This document shows, one piece after another, positions 42,139 through 51,772 of a DNA stretch of 64,000 bases. Location of the stretch: positions 4,216,001 to 4,280,000 of the forward strand of contig NZ_AP024630.1 of NCBI RefSeq assembly GCF_019976975.1. Reading direction: 5' to 3'. The position numbers and the translations under genes were made by a program. The notes below the pieces were generated by a model. The model searched no databases, was not told the origin of the DNA, and worked only from the letters and a program-made list of their open reading frames with translations. The first letter of the stretch is position 1. Every line of letters begins with the position of its first letter. This DNA comes from Arthrobacter sp. NtRootA1 (GTDB lineage Bacteria; Actinomycetota; Actinomycetes; Actinomycetales; Micrococcaceae).

Positions 42139-43821
42139 CTATGCCTTCATGTTCTCCTCGGATGGCGTAGCCGGAAGCGACACCGTAAAGGTGCTGCCTC
42201 TGCCCGGTTTGCTTGTGCAGGTGATGCTGCCGCCATGCCGTTCCACGATGGACTTGGTGATGGACAGACCCAGGCCTACGCCTGGAATGGCAGCCTGCCG
42301 AGCAGCACCTGTCCGGAAGAACCGCGTGAAAATCTTCGACGTCTCCTCGGTGGTCATACCCATGCCGGTATCTTGAACTTCCAGCTGGATCCACCCATCG
42401 TTCCGGGCGGCCCTCACGGTCACCCGTCCGCCACCCGGGGAGTACTTGATGGCATTGGACACGAGGTTATCCAGGGCCTGTCCCAACCTCAGAGGATCTG
42501 CATCGGCCCACAGCGGTGAAGGTACATCGGCCACGAGGCCCACATTGGCAAAATCGGCCTGTGCATGGGCTGAAACCAAGCTGTTTTCAACCAAGCCGGC
42601 GACGTCTGTACGCCGCAGGTGAATACTCTCCACTGCGGCGGCTGACATGAGCAGATCGTCCACCAAAACGCGGAGCCGCTCCGCATTGCGTTCGGCGACT
42701 TCCAAGCGGGTCCTCGCCCTATCCGAGAGCTCTTCATCCCCGCGGAGCACCAAATCCAGGTTGCCCAGGATCGAGGTCAGAGGGGACCCGAATTCGTGCG
42801 AAACGTTGGCAACCAGTTCATCCTTGGCCGCGAGGGCCTGGACGACGTCGGTCACGTCGCGAAACACGATCACAGCTCCGCCGAACCCTTCGTCGACGCC
42901 ATATTTCATGCTGCGTGCGGCTGTGGAAATGGCCCGCTGTTCTGCCCCTGTACCGAACCACACAAGGTAATCCGAATACGTCTCCCCCTGCGCTGCCCTT
43001 TGAGTGGGGCTCTTTTCGGGCGGAAGCGGTGTCAGCCGATCCTGGCCAAAGATCAAAAGCTCGTCCCGGGTGTGGGCTGCTCCGGACAGGGCTGGAGTTG
43101 CCACGCGATGGAATTCTTTTTGTTGGTTGTTGGTCAAAAGCGTCTCGCCCTTGGAATCGACGGCGACAATTCCGACGTCGATTGTGTCCAGGATCGTTCC
43201 AAGCAACATTTCGCGATCCCTGCTCGCCGCCAGCAATTGCCGCAAAGCTTGGTCACGCTGCCTGACACGCTGTTGCTGGATCCTTGCATTCGAGCCGGAG
43301 AGCCGAATGGTGAGTGCAACAGCAAACATCACCAGGGGCAAGACGATAACCGAGAACATGTCGGAGGAAGGGGGCTTTGGCAAGTGCGAAATGAACGGAG
43401 GGAGGGCAATTATGAGGGGACCCAGGAAGCTGATGATAAGGCTGGACCTGGTTCGCAGACCTGAGGCGGATAACCAGATCACAGGAAAAAGTGCGAGAAC
43501 CACGAGGCCTGGCAGCGAGCCATAGGCACCGCTTCGCGTGAATGCGAGGGCAACCAGGTCGAGGACCGGAATGGCCAGGCTTGCGCTCGGTGCAAGGCGC
43601 TCCCACGGTACCAGGAAGCAACTCAGGAAAAGGATCCCGTGCATGAGGATTCCGGTGACAAACAACCCGTTCTGCATGAGATTTGGCCAAAGGGCAGGGG
43701 CAGAGACGAACAATCCTCCGACTACCAGAGTCAAAGGCAATTCGCAGACGGCTACCCGGGCCCTGGGCGTCAGTTTTCTAAAGATGCGGGCGGCTGTGCG
43801 AAGCAAAGGCTGCTCAGTCAA
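42139..43821 (-). CDS. membrane sensor histidine kinase with PAS domain
   Basis: About 560 residues from a TTG at 43821 with GAAGGA seven bases upstream; the frame opens 11 codons earlier. Six N-terminal transmembrane segments (about 25-175), then a coiled linker, a PAS domain (ILDTIDVGIVAVDSKGETLL to GAVIVFRDVT), the dimerisation/phosphoacceptor helix VANVSHEFGSPLTSILGN (His342), and the ATPase domain with LVSNAIKYSPGG, VQDTGMGMT and GVGLGLSITKSIVERHGG. The H-box reads HEFGSP rather than the common HELRTP. Paralogous to the kinase at 53351. Divergent from the response regulator gene and so its probable partner. Confidence 0.92.
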   Translation of the reverse strand: MTEQPLLRTAARIFRKLTPRARVAVCELPLTLVVGGLFVSAPALWPNLMQNGLFVTGILMHGILFLSCFLVPWERLAPSASLAIPVLDLVALAFTRSGAYGSLPGLVVLALFPVIWLSASGLRTRSSLIISFLGPLIIALPPFISHLPKPPSSDMFSVIVLPLVMFAVALTIRLSGSNARIQQQRVRQRDQALRQLLAASRDREMLLGTILDTIDVGIVAVDSKGETLLTNNQQKEFHRVATPALSGAAHTRDELLIFGQDRLTPLPPEKSPTQRAAQGETYSDYLVWFGTGAEQRAISTAARSMKYGVDEGFGGAVIVFRDVTDVVQALAAKDELVANVSHEFGSPLTSILGNLDLVLRGDEELSDRARTRLEVAERNAERLRVLVDDLLMSAAAVESIHLRRTDVAGLVENSLVSAHAQADFANVGLVADVPSPLWADADPLRLGQALDNLVSNAIKYSPGGGRVTVRAARNDGWIQLEVQDTGMGMTTEETSKIFTRFFRTGAARQAAIPGVGLGLSITKSIVERHGGSITCTSKPGRGSTFTVSLPATPSEENMKA

Positions 43822-44034
43822 GGCAGAATCCTTCGTTTGGGGGACACGGACCAAATATCGTTTCGCGCCGATTCCGGGAAGAGCGGGGGGCAGAGCGTAA
43901 AACCGGAACGTTGGGACGGCGCATATTGCACATATTAGGTGCTATAAAACATGAATGCTTGTATCGTACGTAATGGGTGACGCTTCCCGCTTTGCGCTGG
44001 GCTTGCGGGGATGTGCGCCGACTCGAGGGAATCA

Positions 44035-44808
44035 ATGAGCGAGCCTGGGGTTGCTGTAGTCATTGAGGATGACGAAGACGTCCGGAACTTGGTGGGCGCC
44101 ATCCTAAAAGAGGCGGGTTTTGTGGTCCATTCCGCCGCCACTGGACGCGAAGGCGTCGAAGTTGTCCGACATCATCACGCCGTGGCGGTGACACTGGACG
44201 TCGGGCTTCCAGACATGGACGGTCACGAGGTTTTGCGGCGAATCAGACAATTCAGCGATGCCTACGTTGTCATGCTCACCGCGCGCAAAGACGAACCGGA
44301 CACTCTAACCGCTTTCCTGACGGGTGCGGACGACTACGTTAAAAAGCCGTTCCTGCCACGCGAGCTAAGGGCAAGGGTCACTGCGATGATGCGGCGCCCA
44401 CGTGTGGGCGTTGGGTTGTCGTTGCCAGAGGATGCCGGCGACAATGGCCTGGTCCGTTCGAACGGACGCCATGATGCGGTCATTGAACACAACGGATTGT
44501 CGTTGAATTACAAATCCCGGGCAGTTGCCCTTGATGGTTCTCCCCTGACCTTGACCAGAAGCGAATTCGATCTGCTGCTGGATTTGCTTCGCAACCCGGA
44601 GGAAGTGCGCACAAGGGCTGACTTGGTTCGAGCTGCCCGCGGTGACTATTACGACGACGACGCTTACATCAGCGAGGCCGACGAACGGGCTGTTGAAACC
44701 CACATTGGAAATCTTCGCCGAAAGCTGCGCGAAGATTCACAATCTCCCCGGTTTCTGCAGACGATCCGGGGAGTCGGTTATCGACTCGCACCGAAGAGAC
44801 ACGATTAG
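44035..44808 (+). CDS. OmpR-type response regulator
   Basis: About 257 residues from the ATG at 44035 behind GAGGGAATCA; an earlier ATG at 44011 is possible. The receiver domain has VVIEDDEDVRNL, phosphoacceptor Asp55 in LDVGLPDMDG, and the conserved Lys in YVKKPFLPRE. The winged helix covers ALDGSPLTLTRSEFDLLLDL to RFLQTIRGVGYRLAPK. Between the domains is a ~40-residue linker. Placed between kinase and tad genes; likely controls the pilus operon or motility-type surface traits. Confidence 0.92.
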   Translation: MSEPGVAVVIEDDEDVRNLVGAILKEAGFVVHSAATGREGVEVVRHHHAVAVTLDVGLPDMDGHEVLRRIRQFSDAYVVMLTARKDEPDTLTAFLTGADDYVKKPFLPRELRARVTAMMRRPRVGVGLSLPEDAGDNGLVRSNGRHDAVIEHNGLSLNYKSRAVALDGSPLTLTRSEFDLLLDLLRNPEEVRTRADLVRAARGDYYDDDAYISEADERAVETHIGNLRRKLREDSQSPRFLQTIRGVGYRLAPKRHD

Positions 44809-45278
44809 GAGATGGGCTCGGGTTCAGGACGTTCATTCCTCAGAACGTAGCTTTCCCTGAGTTCCTTGACAGTGCGCTGACCACACTCGGCAATCGCATC
44901 AAGGAGAGGCTGGGCGTTGCGTAATTCCCCGTTCAGAACCTGTTCCTCAAGCCTGGCTGCGAGAACCGAAAGGCGAATGCCCCCCACCATGGCTGAAGAT
45001 GTTCTCAGGCTAAGGATCGTGTCCAGGGCCGCCGCTTCGTCACTGCGTTCGACGGCGGCCGCGAGGCTTTCGTACCGTGTCGGCCAGAGCTTCGCGAAGT
45101 CGCTTGCAAAAATGCGCGCTATGCCCGGATCGCCCACTTGATCTTCCAAGAGTTGGTATTCCGCGAGGTCAAGTATCGGCCGCCGATCGGCGTCGGGCTT
45201 CCACGTGGAATCCTCGGCTGGGCCGGTACGGTCAGAGTCCCCACGCTCGTCGACCTCACTGAAATCTGAACTGAACAT
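44805..45278 (-). CDS. HPt-like helical protein lacking the phosphorylatable His
   Basis: 157 residues. The first ~35 are acidic and disordered. LDLAEYQLLEDQVGDPGIARIF then begins an HPt-type helical bundle. In active HPt domains the next key motif is H-x-L-K-G-S-S; here the aligned stretch is ILSLRTSSAMVGG, with Leu89 in place of His and Arg for Lys. ARLEEQVLNGELRNAQPLL matches the following helix. It overlaps the end of the response regulator by 4 bp, tail to tail. A non-catalytic adaptor or inhibitor of the nearby kinases is conceivable. Confidence 0.7.
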   Translation of the reverse strand: MFSSDFSEVDERGDSDRTGPAEDSTWKPDADRRPILDLAEYQLLEDQVGDPGIARIFASDFAKLWPTRYESLAAAVERSDEAAALDTILSLRTSSAMVGGIRLSVLAARLEEQVLNGELRNAQPLLDAIAECGQRTVKELRESYVLRNERPEPEPIS

Positions 45279-45395
45279 AACTCGATGCTACTTCCTGAAC
45301 TCAGTCTAAAACCGATCTTGTGCCGATCTTGAGCAAATCCTCAGCTCCCCCTGATTTCTTGAGTTTCTCTTTATTGCACCATTTAGTTATTCCGC

Positions 45396-46280
45396 TTATC
45401 CACCACTGAGCGTCGTTATGGTGTTGATGACCGCTGGTCCCAGGATGGCAATAAACAGGACCGGAAAGATGAAGAATAGCAGGGGAAAGAGAATTGTTAC
45501 CGGAAGCTTCATGGCTTTCTCCTCGGCGCGTTGCCTGCGCTTAACCCTCATGACCTTCGCCTGAACTTTCAACACCCGGCTAATGGCAATCCCGTACGTG
45601 TCCGCCTGGATAACGGCCTGCACGAAGCTTCTCAGTTCAGGAATGTTGGTCCGTTGGGCCAACGCGAGATAGGACTCGCGGCGGCTCCTGCCAACCTGCA
45701 TGTCCTGGAGTGTCCTTACAATTTCTTCCGCCAGCGGCCCCTTGCCGTTTTCTCCGGCGCGGGCCATGGCTCCTTCGAAGCCGAGGCCGGCCTCCACTGA
45801 GATGAGCATTTGGTCCATGGTGTTGGCAAGTTCCAACTGAATTTTCTTTTGCCGCTCCTGCCCTTTGCTGTAAAGCATCAGGTCCGGAATGAAATATCCC
45901 AGCAGGACAACAAAGATCCCCACAAGCTTGATGAGTCCACTGGGGCTGCTGGTAGTTATGAACAAACCGAAAATCGCACCGAGAAGGCCAAGCGCAGGCT
46001 TGGCGGCCAGGACACGTCCCAGAGGGAGTGAGGTCGGCCGGCCGGCCAAAGCCAGGAGCCTGTCCAGTTTCTGGACGTAACTTCCAGGGGTCAACCTATA
46101 GCCCAGGCGCTCCAAGGCCCCGCTCCTGCGCTGTTGCTCTACCTCAATCGCGATCTGGCCCCGCGAGAGCAGCTCGCGGACTGCCCGCGGGGTCCTCCGG
46201 TCAGTTGAGAGGAGGGACCATGCGAAATACGCGCTCGGCAGCGGAACGAGCAACAAGGATAAGAGCAGGAAAGGGTGCAA
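45396..46280 (-). CDS. tadC: Tad pilus inner-membrane protein TadC
   Basis: 294 residues from a TTG with AGGTGAACC upstream. T2SF (GspF) domain with helices at the N-terminus, near 95-130 and at the C-terminus (LPVTILFPLLFFIFPVLFIAIL). LANTMDQMLISVEAGLGFEGA, FVQAVIQADTYGIAISRVLKVQA and RRQRAEEKAMKLPV are typical of TadC. Platform protein for Flp pilus assembly with TadB and TadA; last gene of the tad operon. Confidence 0.9.
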   Translation of the reverse strand: MHPFLLLSLLLVPLPSAYFAWSLLSTDRRTPRAVRELLSRGQIAIEVEQQRRSGALERLGYRLTPGSYVQKLDRLLALAGRPTSLPLGRVLAAKPALGLLGAIFGLFITTSSPSGLIKLVGIFVVLLGYFIPDLMLYSKGQERQKKIQLELANTMDQMLISVEAGLGFEGAMARAGENGKGPLAEEIVRTLQDMQVGRSRRESYLALAQRTNIPELRSFVQAVIQADTYGIAISRVLKVQAKVMRVKRRQRAEEKAMKLPVTILFPLLFFIFPVLFIAILGPAVINTITTLSGG

Positions 46281-46288
46281 GGTTCACC

Positions 46289-47221
46289 TCAAAACTTCAA
46301 GTCGATGATCTTACGCATCCAGAGACCGCCGATGGTCATAAGGACGGCCGAGCCGGCAATCATGCCCCAACCCAGCGGATTGGTAAACATCACGTTCATA
46401 TAGCCGGGGTTGACGATCATGAGCATGATGACGATTCCCACCGGAAGAGCCATCAGAATGTACGCGGAGAACTTACCCTCGGCAGCCAGGGACTTAATGT
46501 GTCCTTTGATTTCACTGCGTTCGCGAATGGTGTCGTTCACCTGGTCCAGCACGTCTGCGAGATTCCCGCCCACCTCGCGGTTGATCTGGATCGCTTGGGC
46601 TATCCACACGAAATCCTCGTTCCGCATTCTCTCCGCCGTATCGTTCAGGGAAGCTTGCAGGTCCCGTCCCAGACTTGTCTCCGTGATCACCCGGCGCATT
46701 TCCTCGGATGTGGGGCTGACTGATTCCGTGGCAGCGGCGTCGATGGCGCGCAGGATGCTGTGGCCAGCCCGTAGGCCACCGGAAAGAAGCTGAAGTGTGT
46801 CGCCAAGTTGATCATCGAACCTGTCACGCCTTTTCCCCGCCCGGAACTTCAGCACCAGCCGGGCCACGAAGGGCGCCAAAACACTGAGGAGAATGGCTCC
46901 GATGATCCCCCCGACAACCAGCCCAATCAAGGCTCCCACCACCGCGCCTGCGATCACCAGGACGACGAAGTCCGCCTGGCTCATCCGTACGCCGGCATTG
47001 TCCAGCTCTTCGCGGTTGAAAAGCCGAACGTTGCGCTGCGTCAGCACACGATGAAGTACGTCAGTTGTGGACCCGGTGAATCGAGTCAGATGGGAACCTG
47101 GACCTATCTGGTAGGGCCTCCGCCGGTCCAGCGGAACCTCGGGGGTCTTTGGCAGAATGACGGCTACCCCGAACAGCACGATGGCTGACAGCATGAGGGC
47201 CAGCCCGACGAAAAGAATCAT
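46289..47221 (-). CDS. tadB: Tad pilus inner-membrane protein TadB
   Basis: 310 residues. N-terminal helix, a basic stretch, a helical pair near 90-130, then the T2SF domain: FDDQLGDTLQLLSGGLRAGHS, QINREVGGNLADVLDQVNDTIRER and KGHIKSLAAEGKFSAYILMALP, ending in two helices. Pairs with TadC as the platform on which the TadA ATPase drives Flp assembly. 7 bp after tadA. Confidence 0.92.
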   Translation of the reverse strand: MILFVGLALMLSAIVLFGVAVILPKTPEVPLDRRRPYQIGPGSHLTRFTGSTTDVLHRVLTQRNVRLFNREELDNAGVRMSQADFVVLVIAGAVVGALIGLVVGGIIGAILLSVLAPFVARLVLKFRAGKRRDRFDDQLGDTLQLLSGGLRAGHSILRAIDAAATESVSPTSEEMRRVITETSLGRDLQASLNDTAERMRNEDFVWIAQAIQINREVGGNLADVLDQVNDTIRERSEIKGHIKSLAAEGKFSAYILMALPVGIVIMLMIVNPGYMNVMFTNPLGWGMIAGSAVLMTIGGLWMRKIIDLKF

Positions 47222-47228
47222 GGCGCGC

Positions 47229-48746
47229 TCACGTTCTCGGCGTCGATGTCAGTGGAGCCGCAAAAAGCTCCGGAGAAACATGAATGCCCAAATCCGTGAA
47301 GCGATCGATGAACCGCGGACGGATACCCGTAGATACTGGTCTGCCGAGGAACATACCGTGAGCGTCGACGCCGGCCGAGTAGTCGAAAACAAAAGCGTCC
47401 TGAAGTGTGACAATGTCTCCTTCCATACCTTGAACCTCAGTCACATGGGTGATGCGGCGCGTTCCATCGCGAAGACGGGAAATTTGGATGATGAGATTCA
47501 CCGCGGAGGCAATCTGCTCACGGATGGCACGCAGCGGCAGGTCCATTCCGGCCATCAGAACCAGCGTCTCCAGACGGGCTACGGCGTCCCTCGGAGAATT
47601 CGAGTGGACGGTGGAGAGGGAACCGTCGTGACCGGTATTCATGGCTTGCAGCATGTCCAGCGACTCTCCCCCGCGCACCTCGCCAACAACAATCCTGTCC
47701 GGGCGCATACGGAGGGAGTTCCTCAGGAGTTCCCGGATGGTGACTTCACCCTTGCCCTCCGTGTTTGGCGGCCGGCTCTCGAGCCTGACAACGTGCTGTT
47801 GCTGGATCTGCAGTTCCACGGCATCCTCAATGGTGACAATCCGGTTGTCCTCCGGAATGAAGGAAGACAGGACATTCAACAGCGTGGTTTTACCGGTACC
47901 AGTACCTCCGGAAACGATAATGTTCAATTTCGCTTTGACACACGCATTAAGCAGTTCGGCTATTTCAGGGGTGAGCGTGCCAAAATCGATCAGATTCCTG
48001 ATGGTCAAAGGCACTTTGCTGAATTTTCGGATTGTCAGGGACGAACCACCAACAGCAAGGGGCGGAATCACGGCGTTGACGCGTGAGCCATCCTCCAACC
48101 GCGCGTCGACCAGCGGAGACGATTCATCGATCCGGCGTCCCACCTTGGAGACGATGCGTTCGATGACTCTTCTTAGATGGTCTTCCGAGCTAAATCCGGA
48201 ATCAGTGAGTGTCAGCTTGCCTCGCCGTTCGACGTAAATCTGGTCCATCCTGTTGACCATGATCTCCGTAACTTCCGGATCATCCAGCAGGCGTTGCAGT
48301 GGCCCGTAACCCAGGACGTCGTCGGCCACATCCGCCACAAGCCGGCTACGCTCCTCAGGAGAGAGCGGCACCTGTTCAGAGTCGATGATCCTGGTGAGCT
48401 CTTCGCGGGCAGCAGTTCGCAGTTCCTGCTCACTCAACGTTGAGTCGTTGAACCTCGCACCCAGGCGTTCAAACAAGGCGGTTGCGGCGCGCCGCTTCAG
48501 CGCAGCGAAGGCATCCACCGGCTGCTGGGCCTTCGGTCGAGGAGCGTCCGGATGATCAGCCAGCTTCACTGAAGTGTGAGGGTTCGCCGCAACCGTAGCT
48601 TTCACCTGGAGATTTGGCTTAACCTGCTGCGCGGCCTGCGCAAAAGTGGGGTTCGTCGTCGAGAGTGGCTTTGGTCCTTGCCCAAGCGCAGGCCCTGGAC
48701 CCGCGGACTTTTCCTCGGCGTCGTGCAGGCGTTCGGACAGCTTCAC
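47229..48746 (-). CDS. tadA: Tad pilus assembly ATPase TadA/CpaF
   Basis: About 505 residues from a GTG at 48746 in a GTGA overlap with tadZ; a longer frame to 48794 lies inside tadZ. The disordered N-terminal ~85 residues are followed by LFERLGARFNDSTLSEQELR, GYGPLQRLLDDPEVTEIMVN, the Walker A SGGTGTGKTT (279-288), the Asp box region RIVTIEDAVELQIQQQHVVRL, RMRPDRIVVGEVRGGESLDML (Walker B) and NTGHDGSLSTVHSNSPRDA (His box). Hexameric secretion ATPase powering pilus assembly. Confidence 0.95.
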   Translation of the reverse strand: MKLSERLHDAEEKSAGPGPALGQGPKPLSTTNPTFAQAAQQVKPNLQVKATVAANPHTSVKLADHPDAPRPKAQQPVDAFAALKRRAATALFERLGARFNDSTLSEQELRTAAREELTRIIDSEQVPLSPEERSRLVADVADDVLGYGPLQRLLDDPEVTEIMVNRMDQIYVERRGKLTLTDSGFSSEDHLRRVIERIVSKVGRRIDESSPLVDARLEDGSRVNAVIPPLAVGGSSLTIRKFSKVPLTIRNLIDFGTLTPEIAELLNACVKAKLNIIVSGGTGTGKTTLLNVLSSFIPEDNRIVTIEDAVELQIQQQHVVRLESRPPNTEGKGEVTIRELLRNSLRMRPDRIVVGEVRGGESLDMLQAMNTGHDGSLSTVHSNSPRDAVARLETLVLMAGMDLPLRAIREQIASAVNLIIQISRLRDGTRRITHVTEVQGMEGDIVTLQDAFVFDYSAGVDAHGMFLGRPVSTGIRPRFIDRFTDLGIHVSPELFAAPLTSTPRT

Positions 48747-49939
48747 TGAACTACCACCCTTCTGTGCAGCTTTCGCTGGGACGAGGCCCGCCATGCGGGG
48801 TTGAAGCGTTCAACGAGATGGTTCAATCCCTTTATTGCTGGATCCTTCGCCCCCTCTTGCAGCACCGGAATTCCCCGGTTGGTGGAGAGTGCGACTGCTT
48901 TTGACCGGGGAATGCTCACATCAACCGGGGCACCAACGGTCGATTCAACGTCCTGGACGGACAACCCGGACTTGGAATCGGCCATGTTGAGCACCACATG
49001 GCGGGTTTCCGGTAGCAGATTCAGCCGGCGAAGGATGTCCAGGCCGGAACGCAGGCCTCGCACGCTTGGCACATCCATCGCTGACACCCACACCGCATCG
49101 GTGCACTGCTCCAAGGCTGCGAGGCCAATTTCCGGGAGGCCAGGAGCTGTATCAACCACCACGTACTGAAACTCTTCGGCAAGTTGCTCAAGCAGCCGAG
49201 CAACTTGGTCCGGAGTAACTTCATCCGCCTCTTCGGGAGTTTTAGGTGCGCACAAAGCATAAATGCTCGCAGGATGGACCGTAAGAAACGCCTTTAGCAC
49301 CAAGGAATCCTGGCTGGCCGAAGGCGTGACAGCGTCAGTAACAGTGTGTTCCGGATTGAGGTAGAGTCCCGAGGCGACATCCCCGAACTGCAAATCCAAA
49401 TCTACGATCACCACGCTCATGGGCGCTATCTTGCCCAGCCCCACGGCGATGTTCGTGGCGATGGTTGTCTTGCCCACACCGCCTTTGGGAGAAAAGACGC
49501 CGATCACCAGGCCTTTGGGTGCACCGGACGGCTTCGGTTCCGAAGTCCGCTGGCGGGTGGCGAAGGACTGGCACGCCCGCTCCAACGTAATCCTGATCTC
49601 CGCCATGTCCGCGGTTGGGCTCATGATGTCGCGGATGCCGGATCGCATGGCCTGGAGGATGAACTCTGGCTGCGGCTCGGCTACAAGAAGCACGCTGAGC
49701 TCCGGCGCTTGAACATTCAGGACAGTGGCCAGGCGCATCCCATCCTCCACTGGTACTTCCGGACCCAGGATCAGCACCTCGAGTTGTCCCTGGTCCAAAG
49801 CGCCGAAGAGCTCAGCAGGGTCAACAGGCAGGACGTTGGTGAAGAACGTCTGCACAGATCCCGGGAGGCCTCCGGCAACGGCTTGACGCAACCGCTGATC
49901 AAATTCCGCGCTGGGGGTTATCAGGGCAAACCGGCTCAC
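48743..49939 (-). CDS. tadZ: Tad pilus localisation ATPase TadZ/CpaE
   Basis: 398 residues from a GTG overlapping the cpaB stop by 4 bp. N-terminal receiver-like domain (1-125; LEVLILGPEVPVEDGMRLA) without a convincing phosphoacceptor. Then a MinD/ParA ATPase domain: FSPKGGVGKTTIATNIAVGLG (deviant Walker A, 152-159), VVIVDLDLQFGDVASGLYL, and YVVVDTAPGLPEIGLAAL. TadZ proteins place the pilus machine at a cell site. Coupled to tadA downstream. Confidence 0.92.
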   Translation of the reverse strand: MSRFALITPSAEFDQRLRQAVAGGLPGSVQTFFTNVLPVDPAELFGALDQGQLEVLILGPEVPVEDGMRLATVLNVQAPELSVLLVAEPQPEFILQAMRSGIRDIMSPTADMAEIRITLERACQSFATRQRTSEPKPSGAPKGLVIGVFSPKGGVGKTTIATNIAVGLGKIAPMSVVIVDLDLQFGDVASGLYLNPEHTVTDAVTPSASQDSLVLKAFLTVHPASIYALCAPKTPEEADEVTPDQVARLLEQLAEEFQYVVVDTAPGLPEIGLAALEQCTDAVWVSAMDVPSVRGLRSGLDILRRLNLLPETRHVVLNMADSKSGLSVQDVESTVGAPVDVSIPRSKAVALSTNRGIPVLQEGAKDPAIKGLNHLVERFNPAWRASSQRKLHRRVVVQ

Positions 49940-50712
49940 TTGTACACCTCGCTCCTTTGGATGATTCTGGGTCCGCTCTCCTGGGCGTCCACCGGCTCCT
50001 TGCTCAGCCAGATTTTGGCGAACTCGTTGGCGAAAACGATCTTGGCTGCGTCCGAGTCGCCCACTGCAACGGTCAGGAGCAGGGAACCGGTGGGCAGGGT
50101 GCTTTCCTTTGGATCAGGTCCTGTCGTCCCGGGGCTCGGCGCAGGGCTGGGCTGGCCCGTGGCTGCTGGCTCGGGGGCACGCTGCACTGCGGTCACAAGC
50201 ACCTTGTGTATGGACAATTGGGTAGTTTCCTTCTCCGGCTTGGACTCAATTCCACCGTTCGCCATGGAAATGAAAATCCCGATGTGGTCACCAGGAACCA
50301 CCCGTCCCCCCACAACGCGCACGGGGTCCAACTGGAACGAGACCTCCTGCATTCCGGGAGGAACTGCAACGTTTCCCGGAGTCTTCAGTGCCTCCGGAGC
50401 TACAAGACGCTCGGCCACCAATGGCTCGCCCGGAACGAGGTCCACAGCGGCCACCTTGCCCGCCGAATCGCCCAACGTCTTCAGCGCTGATGCGGGGACA
50501 GAAGACTCCGGAAGCTGCTGCGCGGCCAGGGAAGCCTTCATGGCCTCTACCGGTGTGCCGGCGGGAATCGGAGCCTTGACCATCAAGACCTCAACAGGGG
50601 AAAGATTCTGGACAGCCCGTTGATCCGCGCCCTGCGCGTAGACGAACACGAGGATCACCCCTATGACCGCCAGCAGCGCTGCTGCCGATCCTGCCAATAA
50701 GCGTGATTTCAC
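49936..50712 (-). CDS. cpaB: Flp pilus assembly protein CpaB/RcpC
   Basis: 258 residues from a GTG with CAGGAGTGTC upstream. One N-terminal membrane helix (LLAGSAAALLAVIGVILVFV), then a SAF/AFP-like domain: VEVLMVKAPIPAGTPVEAMK and AVDLVPGEPLVAERLVAPEAL, then VPPGMQEVSFQLDPVRVVGGR and VPGDHIGIFI. In Gram-negative tad loci RcpC/CpaB works with the outer-membrane secretin; here, with no outer membrane, it probably has an extracytoplasmic scaffold role. Confidence 0.88.
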   Translation of the reverse strand: MKSRLLAGSAAALLAVIGVILVFVYAQGADQRAVQNLSPVEVLMVKAPIPAGTPVEAMKASLAAQQLPESSVPASALKTLGDSAGKVAAVDLVPGEPLVAERLVAPEALKTPGNVAVPPGMQEVSFQLDPVRVVGGRVVPGDHIGIFISMANGGIESKPEKETTQLSIHKVLVTAVQRAPEPAATGQPSPAPSPGTTGPDPKESTLPTGSLLLTVAVGDSDAAKIVFANEFAKIWLSKEPVDAQESGPRIIQRSEVYK

Positions 50713-50743
50713 TTGACACTCCTGTGCTCAAAAAATGGAAAGA

Positions 50744-51772
50744 CTAGTTGGTCAGGCGCACTACGGTGACTCCATTGGCATCCACCGGTCCCAAGGAATA
50801 GCCGTCTGCCAGCGATACATACTTGACGAATCTCCCCACGATCCCCCGGCAATTTCCGGTGCAGGACAGCGAGGAAGAAACATAGGGACTCTCGTTATGG
50901 AATGTGTCCGGGAGGCTGCTGTTGCCAGTGAACTTCCATCCCGTCACCTTGAAGGCTGCAAACGAGACCAGATGGTAAATGGCTCCAGTACCTGTGCCCG
51001 TGACGGAATTGAAAACGGGAAGCAGAACAATAACGTCTTTTCCGGCGTTGATGGTGGCTGCCCACTTGTTAAGGGTGGTTGAACAGTTTGGCGCCACACT
51101 GTTCCCGGGGGCGCTGCCACCTTCGTTCAGCGCCAGGTCAATGGTGCCACCGCACAGGCCTGCATCCTGGACAGTCCATCCGAATCCGCCCTCTACTGCC
51201 GCGCCTGAAGGCCCGTAGTTGCAGCTGGGGTTGGCGCCGCTGCCGTGAGCCTGCAAAAGCTGTTGGACACCGCCGACGTACCCTTGCACCTGGCAGATCG
51301 AAAACGCCAGGGGAAATGGAGTAGTTCCAGCCCGAGGACTGCCCCACTGAACGGTGGATGAAGTCACAACGTCGGCGGAATTCATGCCCAGGACACGACC
51401 GAAGACCAGTGAAACGGCATTTGGCGACCCACCGGCCTGCTGGGAGCCGGCGGACACGGTTACCTTCCGGTTAGTCAGATCGAGGTTAACCGAGTTGATG
51501 TTTCCAAGACCGTCCACAGCATTCTTGTTGGCCATGTCCTTGGCTATCTGGGACGTACTCGAGCAATCCGGGTCGCTGGTGCTGGCGGCACATTTCTCCC
51601 CCACGGCCAAGGCCGCGGCATCGGATCCGTTCTGCGCTTGTGCCTTTTCCGAGTAGAGCATTCCAGCATCCACAGCGAGAGCGGCAAAGCCAAGTAACGC
51701 AACCAGAATCAGAGCTATGAGGACCGCAACGGCCCCGCGTTCGTCGTCGTCATTGGCCTTTATCCGCCACAT
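50744..51772 (-). CDS. TadG-like pilus assembly/pseudopilin-related protein
   Basis: 342 residues. A short N-terminal ERGAVAVLIALILVALLGFA helix is followed by LAVDAGMLYSEKAQAQNGSDAAALA, the TadG/Tad-like signature. The rest (LGNINSVNLDLTNRKVTVSA to the end) is an exported beta-rich domain with Cys pairs (SLSCTGNCRGI and others). Minor pilin-like or adhesive tip function is usual for this class. The start overlaps the end of the TadE gene by 13 bp. Confidence 0.85.
   Translation of the reverse strand: MWRIKANDDDERGAVAVLIALILVALLGFAALAVDAGMLYSEKAQAQNGSDAAALAVGEKCAASTSDPDCSSTSQIAKDMANKNAVDGLGNINSVNLDLTNRKVTVSAGSQQAGGSPNAVSLVFGRVLGMNSADVVTSSTVQWGSPRAGTTPFPLAFSICQVQGYVGGVQQLLQAHGSGANPSCNYGPSGAAVEGGFGWTVQDAGLCGGTIDLALNEGGSAPGNSVAPNCSTTLNKWAATINAGKDVIVLLPVFNSVTGTGTGAIYHLVSFAAFKVTGWKFTGNSSLPDTFHNESPYVSSSLSCTGNCRGIVGRFVKYVSLADGYSLGPVDANGVTVVRLTN

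Noticed and set aside
49346..50623. 425-residue plus-strand frame opposite tadZ and cpaB
   Set aside because: Mirror frame of two well-supported tad genes; no motif.
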